This document shows positions 7,676-16,298 of a DNA stretch of 64,000 bases, one piece after another; position 1 is the first letter of the stretch; each line of letters begins with the position of its first letter. This stretch comes from Koleobacter methoxysyntrophicus. GTDB taxonomy: Bacteria > Bacillota > Thermosediminibacteria > Koleobacterales > Koleobacteraceae. The position numbers were made by a program, and so were the translations under genes. The stretch is taken from assembly GCF_017301615.1 (NCBI RefSeq), contig NZ_CP059066.1, forward strand, positions 2,153,001 through 2,217,000. The letters run 5' to 3'. The notes below the pieces were generated by a model, which had not been told where the DNA came from, searched no databases, and saw only the letters and a list, made by a program, of their open reading frames with translations.

Positions 7676-9610
7676 ATGAAAAAAAAAAACAGGGAAGAAC
7701 TTATTGAATCGACTATTAAGAAATACGATAGAAGTGAAAGGACCAGAGATCTTACAGGGCTTTTAAAAATCCTTTTAACGTTTATAGCCGTGGGAATGTC
7801 ATTATATCATTTATATACTGCCCGTTACGGGACCCCTATAGCTATTATACACAGATCCATTCACGTGAGTTTCATTTTAGTAATGGTGTTTTTACTCTAT
7901 CCCCCTTTTAGAAAGAACAATGTATTATTTAGAATAATTGATGGTATTTTAATAATATTATCTATAATACCAAGTTGCTATCTAATAACCCAATATAAAG
8001 AAATTGTTTTGCGGGCAGGTATGCCCAATAAAACCGACCTTATTCTAGCAGGTTTGATTATTCTACTGGTCCTTGAAGCAGCAAGAAGGGTTATGGGATG
8101 GGTTTTGCCAGCCCTTTCAATATTATTTTTACTGTATGGTTATTACGGCAGTTATTTCATAGGGAGGTTAAGTCACAGAGGGTTTTCTTTTGATGAAATT
8201 TTTGAATATATGTACCTGACTACAGAGGGGATCTATGGTGTGCCCATAGGGGTTTCAGCTCAATACCTGATACTATTTATTCTATTCGGAGCATTTTTGT
8301 TGAAGTCGGGGGTAGGAGACTTCTTCAATGACCTTGCTATAGCCATTGCGGGTCAAAGCAAAGGTGGACCGGCCCAGGTTGCGGTAATATCCAGCGGATT
8401 CATGGGTTCAATAAATGGGTCGGCTGTTGCTAATGTAGTTACTACCGGAACATTTACCATACCCCTTATGAAAAGGATCGGATATTCGCCGGAATTCGCC
8501 GGTGGGGTAGAAGCAGCTGCATCCTGCGGTGGTCAGATATTGCCCCCTGTTATGGGTGCAGCAGCCTTCATCATGGCCGAAACCTTAGGAATTAAATACG
8601 TAAATATAATGTATGCAGCTATTATTCCCGCCCTTTTATACTACGGTTCAGCATTGACGATGGTCTATTTGAGAGCATCTCATCGAAACCTGAGGGGATT
8701 GGATCAATCGGAAGTTCCCAATTTGTGGGTTCTCATAAAGAAAAAATTCTACCTTTTTACTCCTATGGTTGTGCTTGTATATTTGCTTGTAAGAGGATAT
8801 ACACCAACATATGCAGCATTTTTTGCAATAATAACCTCTGTTCTAGTTAGCTGGATCAAACCAGAGACAAGGATGACACCCAAAAAAATAATTGAAGCCC
8901 TTGAAATGGGAGCAAGAAACACGATTAGTGTTGCTGTTCCGTGTGCTGTAGTGGGTATTATTGTCGGTATTTCAACCCTAACGGGATTCGGTTCTAAAAT
9001 TGCCGGTTCAATAATAAGCTGGTCTGGCGGGTCGCTGTTTTTAACCCTTTTCTTTACAATGATAGCCTGCATTGTACTGGGCTTGGGTATGCCATCTATT
9101 CCCGCATATATACTGACGGCTACCATGGCAGCCCCAGCCCTTGCCAGGATGGGGGTACCCCCTCTTGCTTCTCATTTCTTCGTATTCTATTTTGCTATGA
9201 TGGCGAATGTTACTCCTCCCGTTGCTCTTGCAGCCTTTGCGGCGTCGGGAATTTCAGGGGGAGATATAAATAAGACGGGTTATGAAGCCTTTAAGCTGGC
9301 CCTTGCCGGATTTTTAATACCTTATATGTTTGTTTACAGCCCCGCACTGCTTGGAATAGAGACGACTTTTGGCGGGATATTAGTAGTGGCAATTACAGCG
9401 ATGATAGGAGTGATAGCCCTTGCAGGTGCTGTAGAAGGATATCTCTTAATAGAAGCAAAACTATACCAGAGACTTATATTGTTAGCTGCAGCTTTTACCC
9501 TGATTAAACCGGGAGGAATGACCGACATAATAGGCTTCCTTTTGATAGGGATTGTAATAGTTTTGCAATTAGTAACCAAAAGAAGTAGCAATAAAAGTAA
9601 TTCCCTTTAA
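7676..9610 (+). CDS. TRAP transporter permease, fused 4TM/12TM type
   Basis: A 644-residue polytopic membrane protein in which the small (DctQ-like) and large (DctM-like) TRAP permease subunits are joined. The large-subunit part shows GFMGSINGSAVANVVTTGTF near residue 240-262, ASCGGQILPPVMGAAAF near 281-297 and LGLGMPSIPAYILTATMAAP near 462-482. This type is normally driven by an ion gradient and fed by a TAXI-family solute-binding protein. No such gene is next to it; only a fragment of the usual upstream DUF1850 gene remains. AAGGAGGG lies six bases before the ATG. The substrate is unknown. Confidence 0.88.
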   Translation: MKKKNREELIESTIKKYDRSERTRDLTGLLKILLTFIAVGMSLYHLYTARYGTPIAIIHRSIHVSFILVMVFLLYPPFRKNNVLFRIIDGILIILSIIPSCYLITQYKEIVLRAGMPNKTDLILAGLIILLVLEAARRVMGWVLPALSILFLLYGYYGSYFIGRLSHRGFSFDEIFEYMYLTTEGIYGVPIGVSAQYLILFILFGAFLLKSGVGDFFNDLAIAIAGQSKGGPAQVAVISSGFMGSINGSAVANVVTTGTFTIPLMKRIGYSPEFAGGVEAAASCGGQILPPVMGAAAFIMAETLGIKYVNIMYAAIIPALLYYGSALTMVYLRASHRNLRGLDQSEVPNLWVLIKKKFYLFTPMVVLVYLLVRGYTPTYAAFFAIITSVLVSWIKPETRMTPKKIIEALEMGARNTISVAVPCAVVGIIVGISTLTGFGSKIAGSIISWSGGSLFLTLFFTMIACIVLGLGMPSIPAYILTATMAAPALARMGVPPLASHFFVFYFAMMANVTPPVALAAFAASGISGGDINKTGYEAFKLALAGFLIPYMFVYSPALLGIETTFGGILVVAITAMIGVIALAGAVEGYLLIEAKLYQRLILLAAAFTLIKPGGMTDIIGFLLIGIVIVLQLVTKRSSNKSNSL

Positions 9611-9662
9611 TAAATTTTGCTTATATTTTTTTAAAATCCCTGGAAGTTAGAAGGTGTTCTAT

Positions 9663-9692
9663 AAAAAAAGCTGGTGAAAAGCCAGCTTTTTA
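9663..9692. terminator. Bidirectional rho-independent terminator
   Basis: AAAAGCTGG and CCAGCTTTT flank a short loop, with an A run before and a T run after. It separates the TRAP permease from the convergent caspase-like gene and can serve both strands. Confidence 0.8.
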
Positions 9693-9695
9693 AAT

Positions 9696-10283
9696 TTACC
9701 ATGCCCTTATTCGTTTGCCCATATCGTACACAGCTACTTGACCATTGTAATACTTTACCCATCTGCCGGCAGATATAAATACCCCCGTTTCCTTATTGGC
9801 TTTAATTTCAGGGCTAACCCCTGCATATGAAGCAATTACCGTTCCGCCGGTAATTTCCGAAAGTTTGCGGGAAAAATCCCCATTTGCCAGGTTGCAGCCG
9901 AACATAACGATTTGTGAATTAGGAGCAAAGGATATATTGCCTTTTTCTATAAATTCCGCTAAATCAACTAAATAAGCGGCCCTGTTTGTATCATTGGGTC
10001 CCTGAGAATAATAAAACCCGCTCCAGTTAGTCATTATTATTCCCCTAGGATAAGAATGACTGAAAATCTTCATATTTAAGATCGGATGGTTTTTGTTTGA
10101 AAATGCTGCTAACAGTTCAAGAAATTCAATTCCATCAGCGGGTTTTATTACACTATAACCGGTTTTACCGGCTCTAAAATCAAAAGTAATTTCATCTCCA
10201 TAACCCTGGGCAGATACAGCCAGATTCATATCTGTCGAAAAGTGTTCTGATTCAAAGGAGAATTTGATCAACTGCAAATTCAT
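9696..10283 (-). CDS. Orphan protein with a caspase-like His/Cys motif pair
   Basis: A 195-residue protein I do not recognise as a named family. Two blocks stand out: a hydrophobic strand ending in His, MKIFSHSYPRG (His76), and a second strand ending in Gly-Cys, IVMFGCNLANGDF (Cys130), followed by TGGTVIASYAGV. That order is the arrangement of clan CD (caspase-like) peptidases and of DUF4347-like domains. There is no signal peptide or membrane segment. GGGAGGG lies seven bases before the ATG. It is a single-gene unit, convergent with the TRAP permease. Peptidase activity is an inference from two motifs only. Confidence 0.55.
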   Translation of the reverse strand: MNLQLIKFSFESEHFSTDMNLAVSAQGYGDEITFDFRAGKTGYSVIKPADGIEFLELLAAFSNKNHPILNMKIFSHSYPRGIIMTNWSGFYYSQGPNDTNRAAYLVDLAEFIEKGNISFAPNSQIVMFGCNLANGDFSRKLSEITGGTVIASYAGVSPEIKANKETGVFISAGRWVKYYNGQVAVYDMGKRIRAW

Positions 10284-10428
10284 TGTTTATCCCTCCCCTG
10301 TGCATAAAAAACCTTTTAATTCCATAATATTATTGAACTGTTATCTAGATGCCTTTGACTCAAAAAAAAGATTGGTTTAGAATATAAATAAAACCCTCAT
10401 TAAAAAAGATTCGTTAAGGAGAATTTTC

Positions 10429-11394
10429 GTGAATACTGCAAAAAAGAGATATAATCTGTATTCTCAATATCTGAAGAATAAATACGGCCAGAAGGTTTAT
10501 AAACTTCCGATAAATCTAACCACAACCTGTCCAAACAGGGATGGAACTTTAAGTGTGGATGGATGTATTTTCTGTGATGAATCGGGTTCAGGATTTGAAA
10601 ACCTGCCGAATATTATGCCCGTTGAAGAACAGATTTCCCGTAATAAAGAATACATTAGAAAGCATTACGGTGCTAAAAAATTCATAGCCTACTTTCAGAC
10701 CTATACAAATACATATATGCCGGTTAATAAATTCAAGGAATATATAAGCAGGGTATGCCAGGAAGATATAGTTGAAATTGCTATATCAACGAGGCCTGAT
10801 TGTATTGATGAAATTTACATGGATTTTTTGGAAGAATTTAGCGAAAAAAGCGGGGTTAATATAAGTATCGAGCTGGGCTTGCAGACGGTTAATTATCACA
10901 CTTTGAAAAAGATAAATAGGGGACACACTTTGGCAGAGTTTATTGATGGGGCTTTAATGGTTAAAAAGAGGGATTTTCATTTATGTGCCCATTTAATACT
11001 GAACCTACCTTGGGACGATTGTGATGATGTTGTTGAAAATGCAAAAATATTGTCGGCCCTTGGGATAGATTCGGTAAAACTTCATTCCCTTTATATAATA
11101 AAAGGGACTCCCCTCGGAGAAATGTATCAAGAGGGGAAAATTAAAATTATTACAATGGATGAATATATTGACAGGGTTATTACCTTTTTGGAATATCTGG
11201 ATCCCGGGATTGTAATACAGCGCCTTATAGGTAGAGCACCGGAGAAACACGCTCTGTTTGTAAACTGGGGCACCAGCTGGTGGAAAATAAGGGATCGCAT
11301 TGAAGAAGAAATGGAAACAAGGGATACCTATCAGGGTAAAAGATTCAACTATTTGAACGGCCGAGCAATAAAAGGTTTCTATCAATCCCAGTGA
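10429..11394 (+). CDS. Radical SAM protein, TIGR01212/YtqA type
   Basis: A 321-residue radical SAM protein. The iron-sulfur ligands fit Cys34, Cys46 and Cys49 in CPNRDGTLSVDGCIFC, a wider spacing than the common CxxxCxxC and typical of the TIGR01212 (YtqA) family. Further blocks are YFQTYTNTYMP near residue 87, IELGLQTVNYHTLKKINRGH near 146-165 and HLILNLPWDD near 187. In E. coli the related YhcC is poorly characterised; no reaction can be assigned. The start is a GTG with AAGGAGA upstream. It stands alone between two minus-strand genes. Confidence 0.85.
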   Translation: MNTAKKRYNLYSQYLKNKYGQKVYKLPINLTTTCPNRDGTLSVDGCIFCDESGSGFENLPNIMPVEEQISRNKEYIRKHYGAKKFIAYFQTYTNTYMPVNKFKEYISRVCQEDIVEIAISTRPDCIDEIYMDFLEEFSEKSGVNISIELGLQTVNYHTLKKINRGHTLAEFIDGALMVKKRDFHLCAHLILNLPWDDCDDVVENAKILSALGIDSVKLHSLYIIKGTPLGEMYQEGKIKIITMDEYIDRVITFLEYLDPGIVIQRLIGRAPEKHALFVNWGTSWWKIRDRIEEEMETRDTYQGKRFNYLNGRAIKGFYQSQ

Positions 11395-11437
11395 AAAGGC
11401 ACGGATGTATTTGAATTCTGTATGGGGGTCTCCGTAA

Positions 11438-12163
11438 TCAGTATATTATTTGGCCATTTATCCCTATTTTAATTTTATTAAAAGGAATATCTTTGCCTGA
11501 GTTAGATAGAGCAATTTCAACGGCCCTGACAATACCTGAACAGCAGGGGACTTCCATATATGCTATTGTTATACTGTTCAAATTGTTAATTCTAAAGATT
11601 TCTGTTAATTTTTCTATATAATAATCTATATCATCCAGCTTAGGACAACCTATGACCAGCCTTTTCCCCTTTAGAAAATCCAGGTGATAGTTTGGATAAA
11701 CGAACGGTACACAATCGGCGGTAATAAGAAGATCCGCTCCTTCAAAGAAGTCAGCATCGGGTGGAACGAGCATTAACTGAACAGGCCATTGTTTTAATTG
11801 AGACTTTATTTTGATTTCCACATCATCGGTATTGATTTTTGTAGGGTCATTATTATTGTCTTCAAAGAAAGCTGTCCTGCTTCCCGGACAAACGGTATTT
11901 CTTTTGAAAGTGGGCTTGTTTAAATTATTTAAATGCTGTTCTACAGCTTTTTCATCAACTTCTTCTGCTTCTTTTTCTATAAGTGATATAGCCCCATGGG
12001 GGCATTCTCCGAGGCATGCTCCCAATCCATCACAGTATTTTTCAGAAACGAGTTTCGCCTTTCCATCTACTATTTGAAGGGCGCCTTCATGACATGATGG
12101 AATACACAGCCCGCAGCCATTACATTTTTCTTCATCGATATGAACGATTTTTCTCTTAGTCAT
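11438..12163 (-). CDS. Ferredoxin-domain iron-sulfur protein
   Basis: A 241-residue protein. The N-terminal 60 residues are a double-cluster ferredoxin domain with CNGCGLCIPSC and a second, altered motif CDGLGACLGEC. Further Cys residues follow in NTVCPGSRT, ADCVPF, VIGCPK and VPCCSG. The two-domain protein is common in anaerobic Clostridia, usually annotated only as a 4Fe-4S protein. An electron-transfer role is likely; the partner is unknown. GGAGAGG precedes the ATG. The next gene, mobA, is divergent, with 155 bases between them. Confidence 0.75.
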   Translation of the reverse strand: MTKRKIVHIDEEKCNGCGLCIPSCHEGALQIVDGKAKLVSEKYCDGLGACLGECPHGAISLIEKEAEEVDEKAVEQHLNNLNKPTFKRNTVCPGSRTAFFEDNNNDPTKINTDDVEIKIKSQLKQWPVQLMLVPPDADFFEGADLLITADCVPFVYPNYHLDFLKGKRLVIGCPKLDDIDYYIEKLTEIFRINNLNSITIAYMEVPCCSGIVRAVEIALSNSGKDIPFNKIKIGINGQIIY

Positions 12164-12318
12164 TAAAAACCTCTCCTTTTACTTGAAAATATAAAACTAA
12201 ACCATAAATTTTTTTACTTCATTTTTAATTGTAAGGTAGCTGTATTTTTTGTTCAGTGATTTGACTCACAGTTTAATTGATCAAGGACATTAAAAAAAAC
12301 AAATAAAAGGGAGGTCAG

Positions 12319-12921
12319 ATGTTGAAAGAGTTTAATTCAGCCATTATATTAGCTGGGGGCAAAAGTTCAAGAATGAAATTCAATAAAGCCTTGGTACAAA
12401 TCGGGGAAAAAACGTGCATGGAAATAATAATTGAAAAATTAAAACGGGAATTTAATGAATTAATAATTGTTACAAAAAATAAGAATATTTTCCCATTCGC
12501 AGGAGTAAAAGTGGTAGAAGATGAACTGGATGGCTACTCTCCTGCTATAGGGCTTTATAGCGGATTAATTGCTTCCGGTAGTTTGTATAATTACCTTATA
12601 GCATGTGATATGCCCTTTATCTCCTTAAGGGCAATATATGAATTGAGAAACAGTATAGAGAAAGGTTCAGAGGTAATTGCCTTTTCAAAAGACGGATTTA
12701 TAGAGCCCTTTAATGCTGTATATTCAAAAAAATTAATCCCCAGGATAGAATACAATCTTAAAAAAGGGGAAAAAGGGCTGTTCAGGTTAATAAAAAGCTC
12801 AAAACTTGTTGAGCTGGATATAAAAAACTTACCCTTTAAATTTGATGAAAGGGTTTTCAGCAATATCAATACGATGAAAGATTTGGAACTTATTAAAGAA
12901 AAATATTGTGATATTGATTAG
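12319..12921 (+). CDS. mobA: Molybdenum cofactor guanylyltransferase
   Basis: A 200-residue nucleotidyltransferase that joins GMP to molybdopterin to make the bis-MGD form of the molybdenum or tungsten cofactor. The nucleotide-binding loop reads IILAGGKSSRMKFNKAL near residues 10-26, ACDMPFI is near 94-100 and holds the metal-binding Asp, and EPFNAVYSK is near 135-143. Length and order fit MobA. GGGAGGT precedes the ATG by five bases. No other cofactor gene or molybdoenzyme is in the window, so those genes must be elsewhere. Confidence 0.85.
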   Translation: MLKEFNSAIILAGGKSSRMKFNKALVQIGEKTCMEIIIEKLKREFNELIIVTKNKNIFPFAGVKVVEDELDGYSPAIGLYSGLIASGSLYNYLIACDMPFISLRAIYELRNSIEKGSEVIAFSKDGFIEPFNAVYSKKLIPRIEYNLKKGEKGLFRLIKSSKLVELDIKNLPFKFDERVFSNINTMKDLELIKEKYCDID

Positions 12922-13016
12922 ATTAAAAACCTGCAGGAGTTCCTTGGAAATAAATTTAAAATTTGGATGCCCAATGTCTGCAGGATATTAGGCACCCATA
13001 TTATCATTATTCAGAA

Positions 13017-13589
13017 CTAATAATATTTTTTCTTATCTCTGTGTTCATAAAGCAATTCTAGAGTTTCTCCAAAACGTTGAAAATGAACAACTTCCCTCTC
13101 TCTTAGAAATCTAAGGACATCTGTAACATAAGGGTCATCAGAAAGATTGATTAGGTATTCATAAGTAGATCTGGCCTTTTGTTCTGCTGCCATGTCTTCA
13201 TATATATCTGTAATTGGGTCACCTTTTGATTGAATGTATGAAGCTGTCCATGGGGCACCTTCAGCATTGACAAAATATAGTGCCCTGTCATGATCAGCAT
13301 AATATCCGTCCAAACCTGCCTTCTTTATTTCTGCGATTGGAGCGTTTTTTATTAAATTATACACCAAAGCTGCAACGATTTCCATATGAGCCAGTTCTTC
13401 TGTCCCAATATCAGTTAATATGGCTTTAGCCTGGGGTATCGGCATTGTATATCTCTGAGTTAGGTATCTCAGGGAAGCTGCCAGTTCTCCATCAGGCCCT
13501 CCATACTGGGTAATGATGTTCTTGGCTAGCCCGGGATTCGATCCCGAAACTCGAACTGGATATTGTAGCTTTTTTTCATATAACCACAT
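13017..13589 (-). CDS. cotJC: Spore coat protein CotJC (manganese catalase family)
   Basis: A 190-residue protein of the dimanganese catalase/ferritin-like group. The metal-site residues fit QYGGPDGELAASLRYLTQRY near residue 26-45, DIGTEELAHMEIV near 60-72 and EDMAAEQKARSTYEYL near 126-141, with REVVHFQRFGE near 163. In Bacillus CotJC is a coat component made in the mother cell. The start at 13589 follows AAAGGAGG; longer readings would include that site. It is the last gene of the cotJA-cotJB-cotJC operon, 19 bases after cotJB. Confidence 0.9.
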   Translation of the reverse strand: MWLYEKKLQYPVRVSGSNPGLAKNIITQYGGPDGELAASLRYLTQRYTMPIPQAKAILTDIGTEELAHMEIVAALVYNLIKNAPIAEIKKAGLDGYYADHDRALYFVNAEGAPWTASYIQSKGDPITDIYEDMAAEQKARSTYEYLINLSDDPYVTDVLRFLREREVVHFQRFGETLELLYEHRDKKKYY

Positions 13590-13608
13590 TACCGTAATTG
13601 CCTCCTTT

Positions 13609-13866
13609 CTAATACATCGTTTCCCAAGGCCAAGGTTCATCTATCCACTTCCATTTACCGTGGCTTGAAGAATACCCATAATTTATAATAGGCCCGTAAA
13701 GGGATTCATATTCCTGCTTAGCCTCCAGAAGTTCCCTCGAAAATCTATTAAAATCACTTAATGCCTTTTGGTCATCAGGATGGGTGTCAAGGTATAGATT
13801 CAACTCTAAAGTAGTGAATTCGAGGGCCTGGAGCTTGTGCAGCAGTTTTATGCACTCTCTATCCAT
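13609..13866 (-). CDS. cotJB: Spore coat protein CotJB
   Basis: An 85-residue protein with the CotJB pattern: LLHKLQALEFTTLELNLYLD near residues 7-26, HPDDQKALSDFNRF near 28-41, YGPIINYGYS and the Trp-rich end WKWIDEPWPWE. It is required with CotJA and CotJC in the spore coat of Bacillus. The ATG at 13866 shares its A with the TAA stop of cotJA (TAATG), so the two are translationally coupled. Confidence 0.9.
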   Translation of the reverse strand: MDRECIKLLHKLQALEFTTLELNLYLDTHPDDQKALSDFNRFSRELLEAKQEYESLYGPIINYGYSSSHGKWKWIDEPWPWETMY

Positions 13867-14045
13867 TAATATTCCCCCTTCCATGCAGCTTCTTTATAAG
13901 GGAAATATAGCTCCGGGAATATTGTTCCTCTATCAAGGCCTTCTAAAGGAGTATATCTTTCTGTATATGTCTGAAAAGGAACATAAGCCCGGGCCAATTG
14001 TCTGCCGTAATAGTGTTGAGCTTTAGCATCTGTTTTGCCTTCCAT
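13866..14045 (-). CDS. cotJA: Spore coat-associated protein CotJA
   Basis: A 59-residue protein read from the minus strand: it begins MEGKTDAKAQHYYG and contains RAYVPFQTYTERYTPLEGL and RGTIFPELYFPYK. The Pro- and Tyr-rich PxQxY...P...L.RGTxFPELY layout is typical of CotJA. GAAGGAGGG precedes the ATG. It opens the three-gene cotJ operon and overlaps cotJB by one base. In Bacillus this operon is transcribed by sigma-E in the mother cell; I could not find a clear sigma-E site upstream. Confidence 0.85.
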   Translation of the reverse strand: MEGKTDAKAQHYYGRQLARAYVPFQTYTERYTPLEGLDRGTIFPELYFPYKEAAWKGEY

Positions 14046-14128
14046 TATTAAAATCCCTCCTTCTTGCTTATATAATATTCAAAACTTGATTTTTGCGTTA
14101 AAAACTATATCAAAATTTTTTGCAATAA

Positions 14129-14166
14129 AAAAGAAAAGGTTTTTTAAAAAGACCTTTTCTTTTCTT
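14129..14166 (-). terminator. Rho-independent terminator after the Cys/His-rich gene
   Basis: AAGAAAAGGT and ACCTTTTCTT form a ten-pair stem around an AT loop. On the minus strand it is followed by TTTTTTATTG. It lies between the small Cys/His-rich gene and cotJA, so the two are separate units. Confidence 0.75.
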
Positions 14167-14209
14167 AGTTTTATAAATATCTTTCAGATTAGAGAAAACC
14201 TAAAGAAAT

Positions 14210-14389
14210 CTACACTAGACGATGGTGTTCCTTTAAACATCTGTCTTTAATTTCTTCACTGCAGGGACAGTTTTTTCCCCATGAGTGCTGATCACAATAT
14301 GAAATAAAACCATAAATACTTTCTTCATGTCTTAAAAAGCTGCATTTATTAATTTCCGAATGATTTGAGTTTTGAGGTATAGTATTCAT
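14210..14389 (-). CDS. Small Cys/His-rich protein of unknown function
   Basis: A 59-residue protein that I do not recognise. It has five Cys (16, 32, 41, 43, 51) and five His (10, 21, 35, 55, 56), with KCSFLRH, YCDQHSWGKNCPC and DRCLKEHH as the likely metal-binding blocks. No signal peptide or membrane segment is visible. GGAGGT lies before the ATG at 14389. It has its own sigma-A-type promoter and its own terminator, which supports a real gene. A metal-binding role is only suggested by composition. Confidence 0.55.
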   Translation of the reverse strand: MNTIPQNSNHSEINKCSFLRHEESIYGFISYCDQHSWGKNCPCSEEIKDRCLKEHHRLV

Positions 14390-14416
14390 TCCGGCCACCT
14401 CCATTTCTTTATTCAT

Positions 14417-14445
14417 ATAATATCATAAAGAAACATAGATGTCAA
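14417..14445 (-). promoter_or_regulatory. Sigma-A-type promoter for the Cys/His-rich gene
   Basis: On the minus strand TTGACA (14445-14440), a 17-base spacer, then TATTAT (14422-14417). This is close to consensus and lies about 28 bases from the ATG. Confidence 0.65.
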
Positions 14446-14528
14446 ACTATTCTGAAAAAAAGAAAGATTTCACATTCACATTATTACAATAATTATAATA
14501 ATACGAAGGGATATGCCATTAAAAGTCA

Positions 14529-14558
14529 TTGTCTTATTATAGAGAGAAAGCCTATAAT
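14529..14558 (+). promoter_or_regulatory. Sigma-A-type promoter for the transporter gene
   Basis: TTGTCT (14529-14534) and TATAAT (14553-14558) are 18 bases apart. Transcription from here would give a leader of about 250 bases before the transporter start. Confidence 0.55.
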
Positions 14559-14564
14559 ATATAA

Positions 14565-14815
14565 GAACTGTTAAAAAATTTTTTAAACTTTGAAGGATTT
14601 TATAAGTTTTTGTAGAATTAAAATATATACAGCTCATCAATGATGAGGTTGTGCTAAACCTTTTATTTCTAATTAATAATTTTAATAATTTATCAATTGA
14701 AGGGGGGGATTTTCATAAGACAATATAAAACAATAGAGAAGGGGGGATGAGAGAAGAGAAAGCTGAACAAATTTCTATAATTCTAAAAAAAATGCCAAAG
14801 GAGGTTGGCAATTAT
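14565..14815 (+). promoter_or_regulatory. Long AT-rich 5' leader of the transporter gene
   Basis: About 250 bases between the predicted transcription start and the chosen ATG. It contains a short palindrome CTCATC/GATGAG (14633-14647, AAT loop) and two purine-rich runs (14701-14708 and 14740-14746). I do not recognise a riboswitch class and see no terminator hairpin. Confidence 0.3.
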
Positions 14816-16207
14816 ATGACTTTTGCACATTGGCTTTATGTTTTCGGTGTTATAATAGTAGTATTAACTATGATACTAAGAAGAAATGTAGTAATTCCAT
14901 GTATTGTTTTTACATTCCTTTTGGGTTGGGTATACTTAGGCAGCTTTATCGGTGGAATCCAGGCATTATTTAATGCTAGTATTGTTGCAGCTAAGGACCT
15001 TTTTAGTATTTTTTATATTATTGCTATAATGGTTGCTATGTTAAAGTCTATAAGTGTAACAGGGGCAGACCAGATGATGGTCACTCCCTTGAAAAAATTA
15101 ATGGTCTCCCCGTTAATCAGCTATCTGGTTCTGTGCGTTGCGACAGTTTTTATATCCCTTTTCTTCTGGCCAACTCCCGCAGTACCTTTAATTGGAGCAC
15201 TTTTGGTTCCCGCAGCCATTCAAGCAGGTTTGCCACCGATGTTGGGAGCTATGGCTTTAGCTTTTGCAGGACAGGGCTTGGCTTTAGGGGGAGATGTGAT
15301 TATTCAGGGAGCTCCGGGCCTTACGGCTGGTGCTGCTAATATACCTGTAGAAATGGTTACCGTTAGAGGAGGATTATTAAGTCTGATTACAGGTGTTGTA
15401 GCTATATCTCTGGGATACTGGATGAACAAGAAGGATATAAAGGAATTCCAGGCTACCGTTAAACAGGCAGCCCTGACGGGTGAAACAATACCTGTTGTTA
15501 AACAGCAGGAGGATGTAGAGCTTGTAAAACCCCAGTATGCTCCATTCTTGGTTTATCTGCTGGCTATTTCAATGGTTGGAGTCATTTTATCTATGTTTAT
15601 TTTCGACTTAAAAGGGGGAGATGCATCAGCCCTTTTAGGTGGTGTGGGTCTATTAATCATGCTGATTGCTTCTTTACTAACATATGGGGCTAAAGGTTTG
15701 GATTCTATGGCTGATTTTCTTGCTGATGGTCTGGTATTTGCCTTTAAGGTAATGGGACCGATTATTCCTATTGCAGGATTTTTCTTTATGGGCAATCCGG
15801 AAGCTGTTGTCGGCATTCTCGGTGAAGGTGCCCCCGGGTTCCTCTTTGATGTGGGAAAGATGATTTCTGAGGTCATACCTCCCACAGGAATTCTGGCCGG
15901 GTTCGGTATGCTGATATTGGGAGCGATAACCGGTCTTGATGGTTCAGGTTTCTCCGGTTTACCTGTCGTGGGAACCCTTGCAGGAGCCATGGCTTCAGGT
16001 AAGGCTTCTGTAGCTGCAGGGCTGGGTGCTATTGGCCAGATAGGAGCTATATGGTCAGGAGGCGGAACCCTTGTGGCATGGTGTTCTTTAGTAGCGGTTG
16101 CCGGTATTGTAGGTGTACCTGTACTGGATCTGGTAAGAAAGAATTTCATACCCGTAATAGCCGGCCTTGTTGTTTCAACTATAATAGGGGTTTTGTTCTT
16201 AATGTAG
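14816..16207 (+). CDS. Multipass membrane transporter, family not assigned
   Basis: A 463-residue, strongly hydrophobic protein with roughly a dozen membrane segments. Gly-rich loops such as FAGQGLALGGDVIIQGAPGL in the first half and GLDGSGFSGLPVVGTLAGA in the second suggest two repeated halves, as in the ion-transporter (IT) superfamily. I cannot name the substrate. The ATG at 14816 is preferred because AAAGGAGGT lies ten bases upstream; the earlier ATG at 14747 directly abuts a G run. Single-gene unit with its own promoter. Confidence 0.65.
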   Translation: MTFAHWLYVFGVIIVVLTMILRRNVVIPCIVFTFLLGWVYLGSFIGGIQALFNASIVAAKDLFSIFYIIAIMVAMLKSISVTGADQMMVTPLKKLMVSPLISYLVLCVATVFISLFFWPTPAVPLIGALLVPAAIQAGLPPMLGAMALAFAGQGLALGGDVIIQGAPGLTAGAANIPVEMVTVRGGLLSLITGVVAISLGYWMNKKDIKEFQATVKQAALTGETIPVVKQQEDVELVKPQYAPFLVYLLAISMVGVILSMFIFDLKGGDASALLGGVGLLIMLIASLLTYGAKGLDSMADFLADGLVFAFKVMGPIIPIAGFFFMGNPEAVVGILGEGAPGFLFDVGKMISEVIPPTGILAGFGMLILGAITGLDGSGFSGLPVVGTLAGAMASGKASVAAGLGAIGQIGAIWSGGGTLVAWCSLVAVAGIVGVPVLDLVRKNFIPVIAGLVVSTIIGVLFLM

Positions 16208-16252
16208 TTAAAGATTTTTTGATATAACTGAATTTATAATAAAAATGTAATG

Positions 16253-16278
16253 AACCGGGGGGTAATAACCTCCCGGTT
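16253..16278. terminator. Hairpin between transporter and ldh
   Basis: AACCGGG and CCCGGTT (16253-16259/16272-16278) form a stem between two convergent genes. The T run after it is short, so this is a moderate candidate for both strands. Confidence 0.5.
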
Positions 16279-16298
16279 TCACTAAATTCACAAAGGCT

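Noticed and set aside
12931-12984. Repeated CTGCAGGA on both sides of the gap between mobA and cotJC
   Set aside because: CTGCAG is self-complementary and short; two copies 45 bases apart in an intergenic gap are not enough for a terminator or repeat call.
13530-13552. GGGATTCGATCCC-like stretch resembling a tRNA T arm
   Set aside because: It lies inside cotJC coding sequence (GSNPGLAK region), and no acceptor or anticodon arm can be formed around it.
15553-16149. 198-codon open frame on the minus strand
   Set aside because: It is antisense to the transporter gene, Pro/Ser/Ala-rich as expected of a shadow frame, and has no ribosome site.
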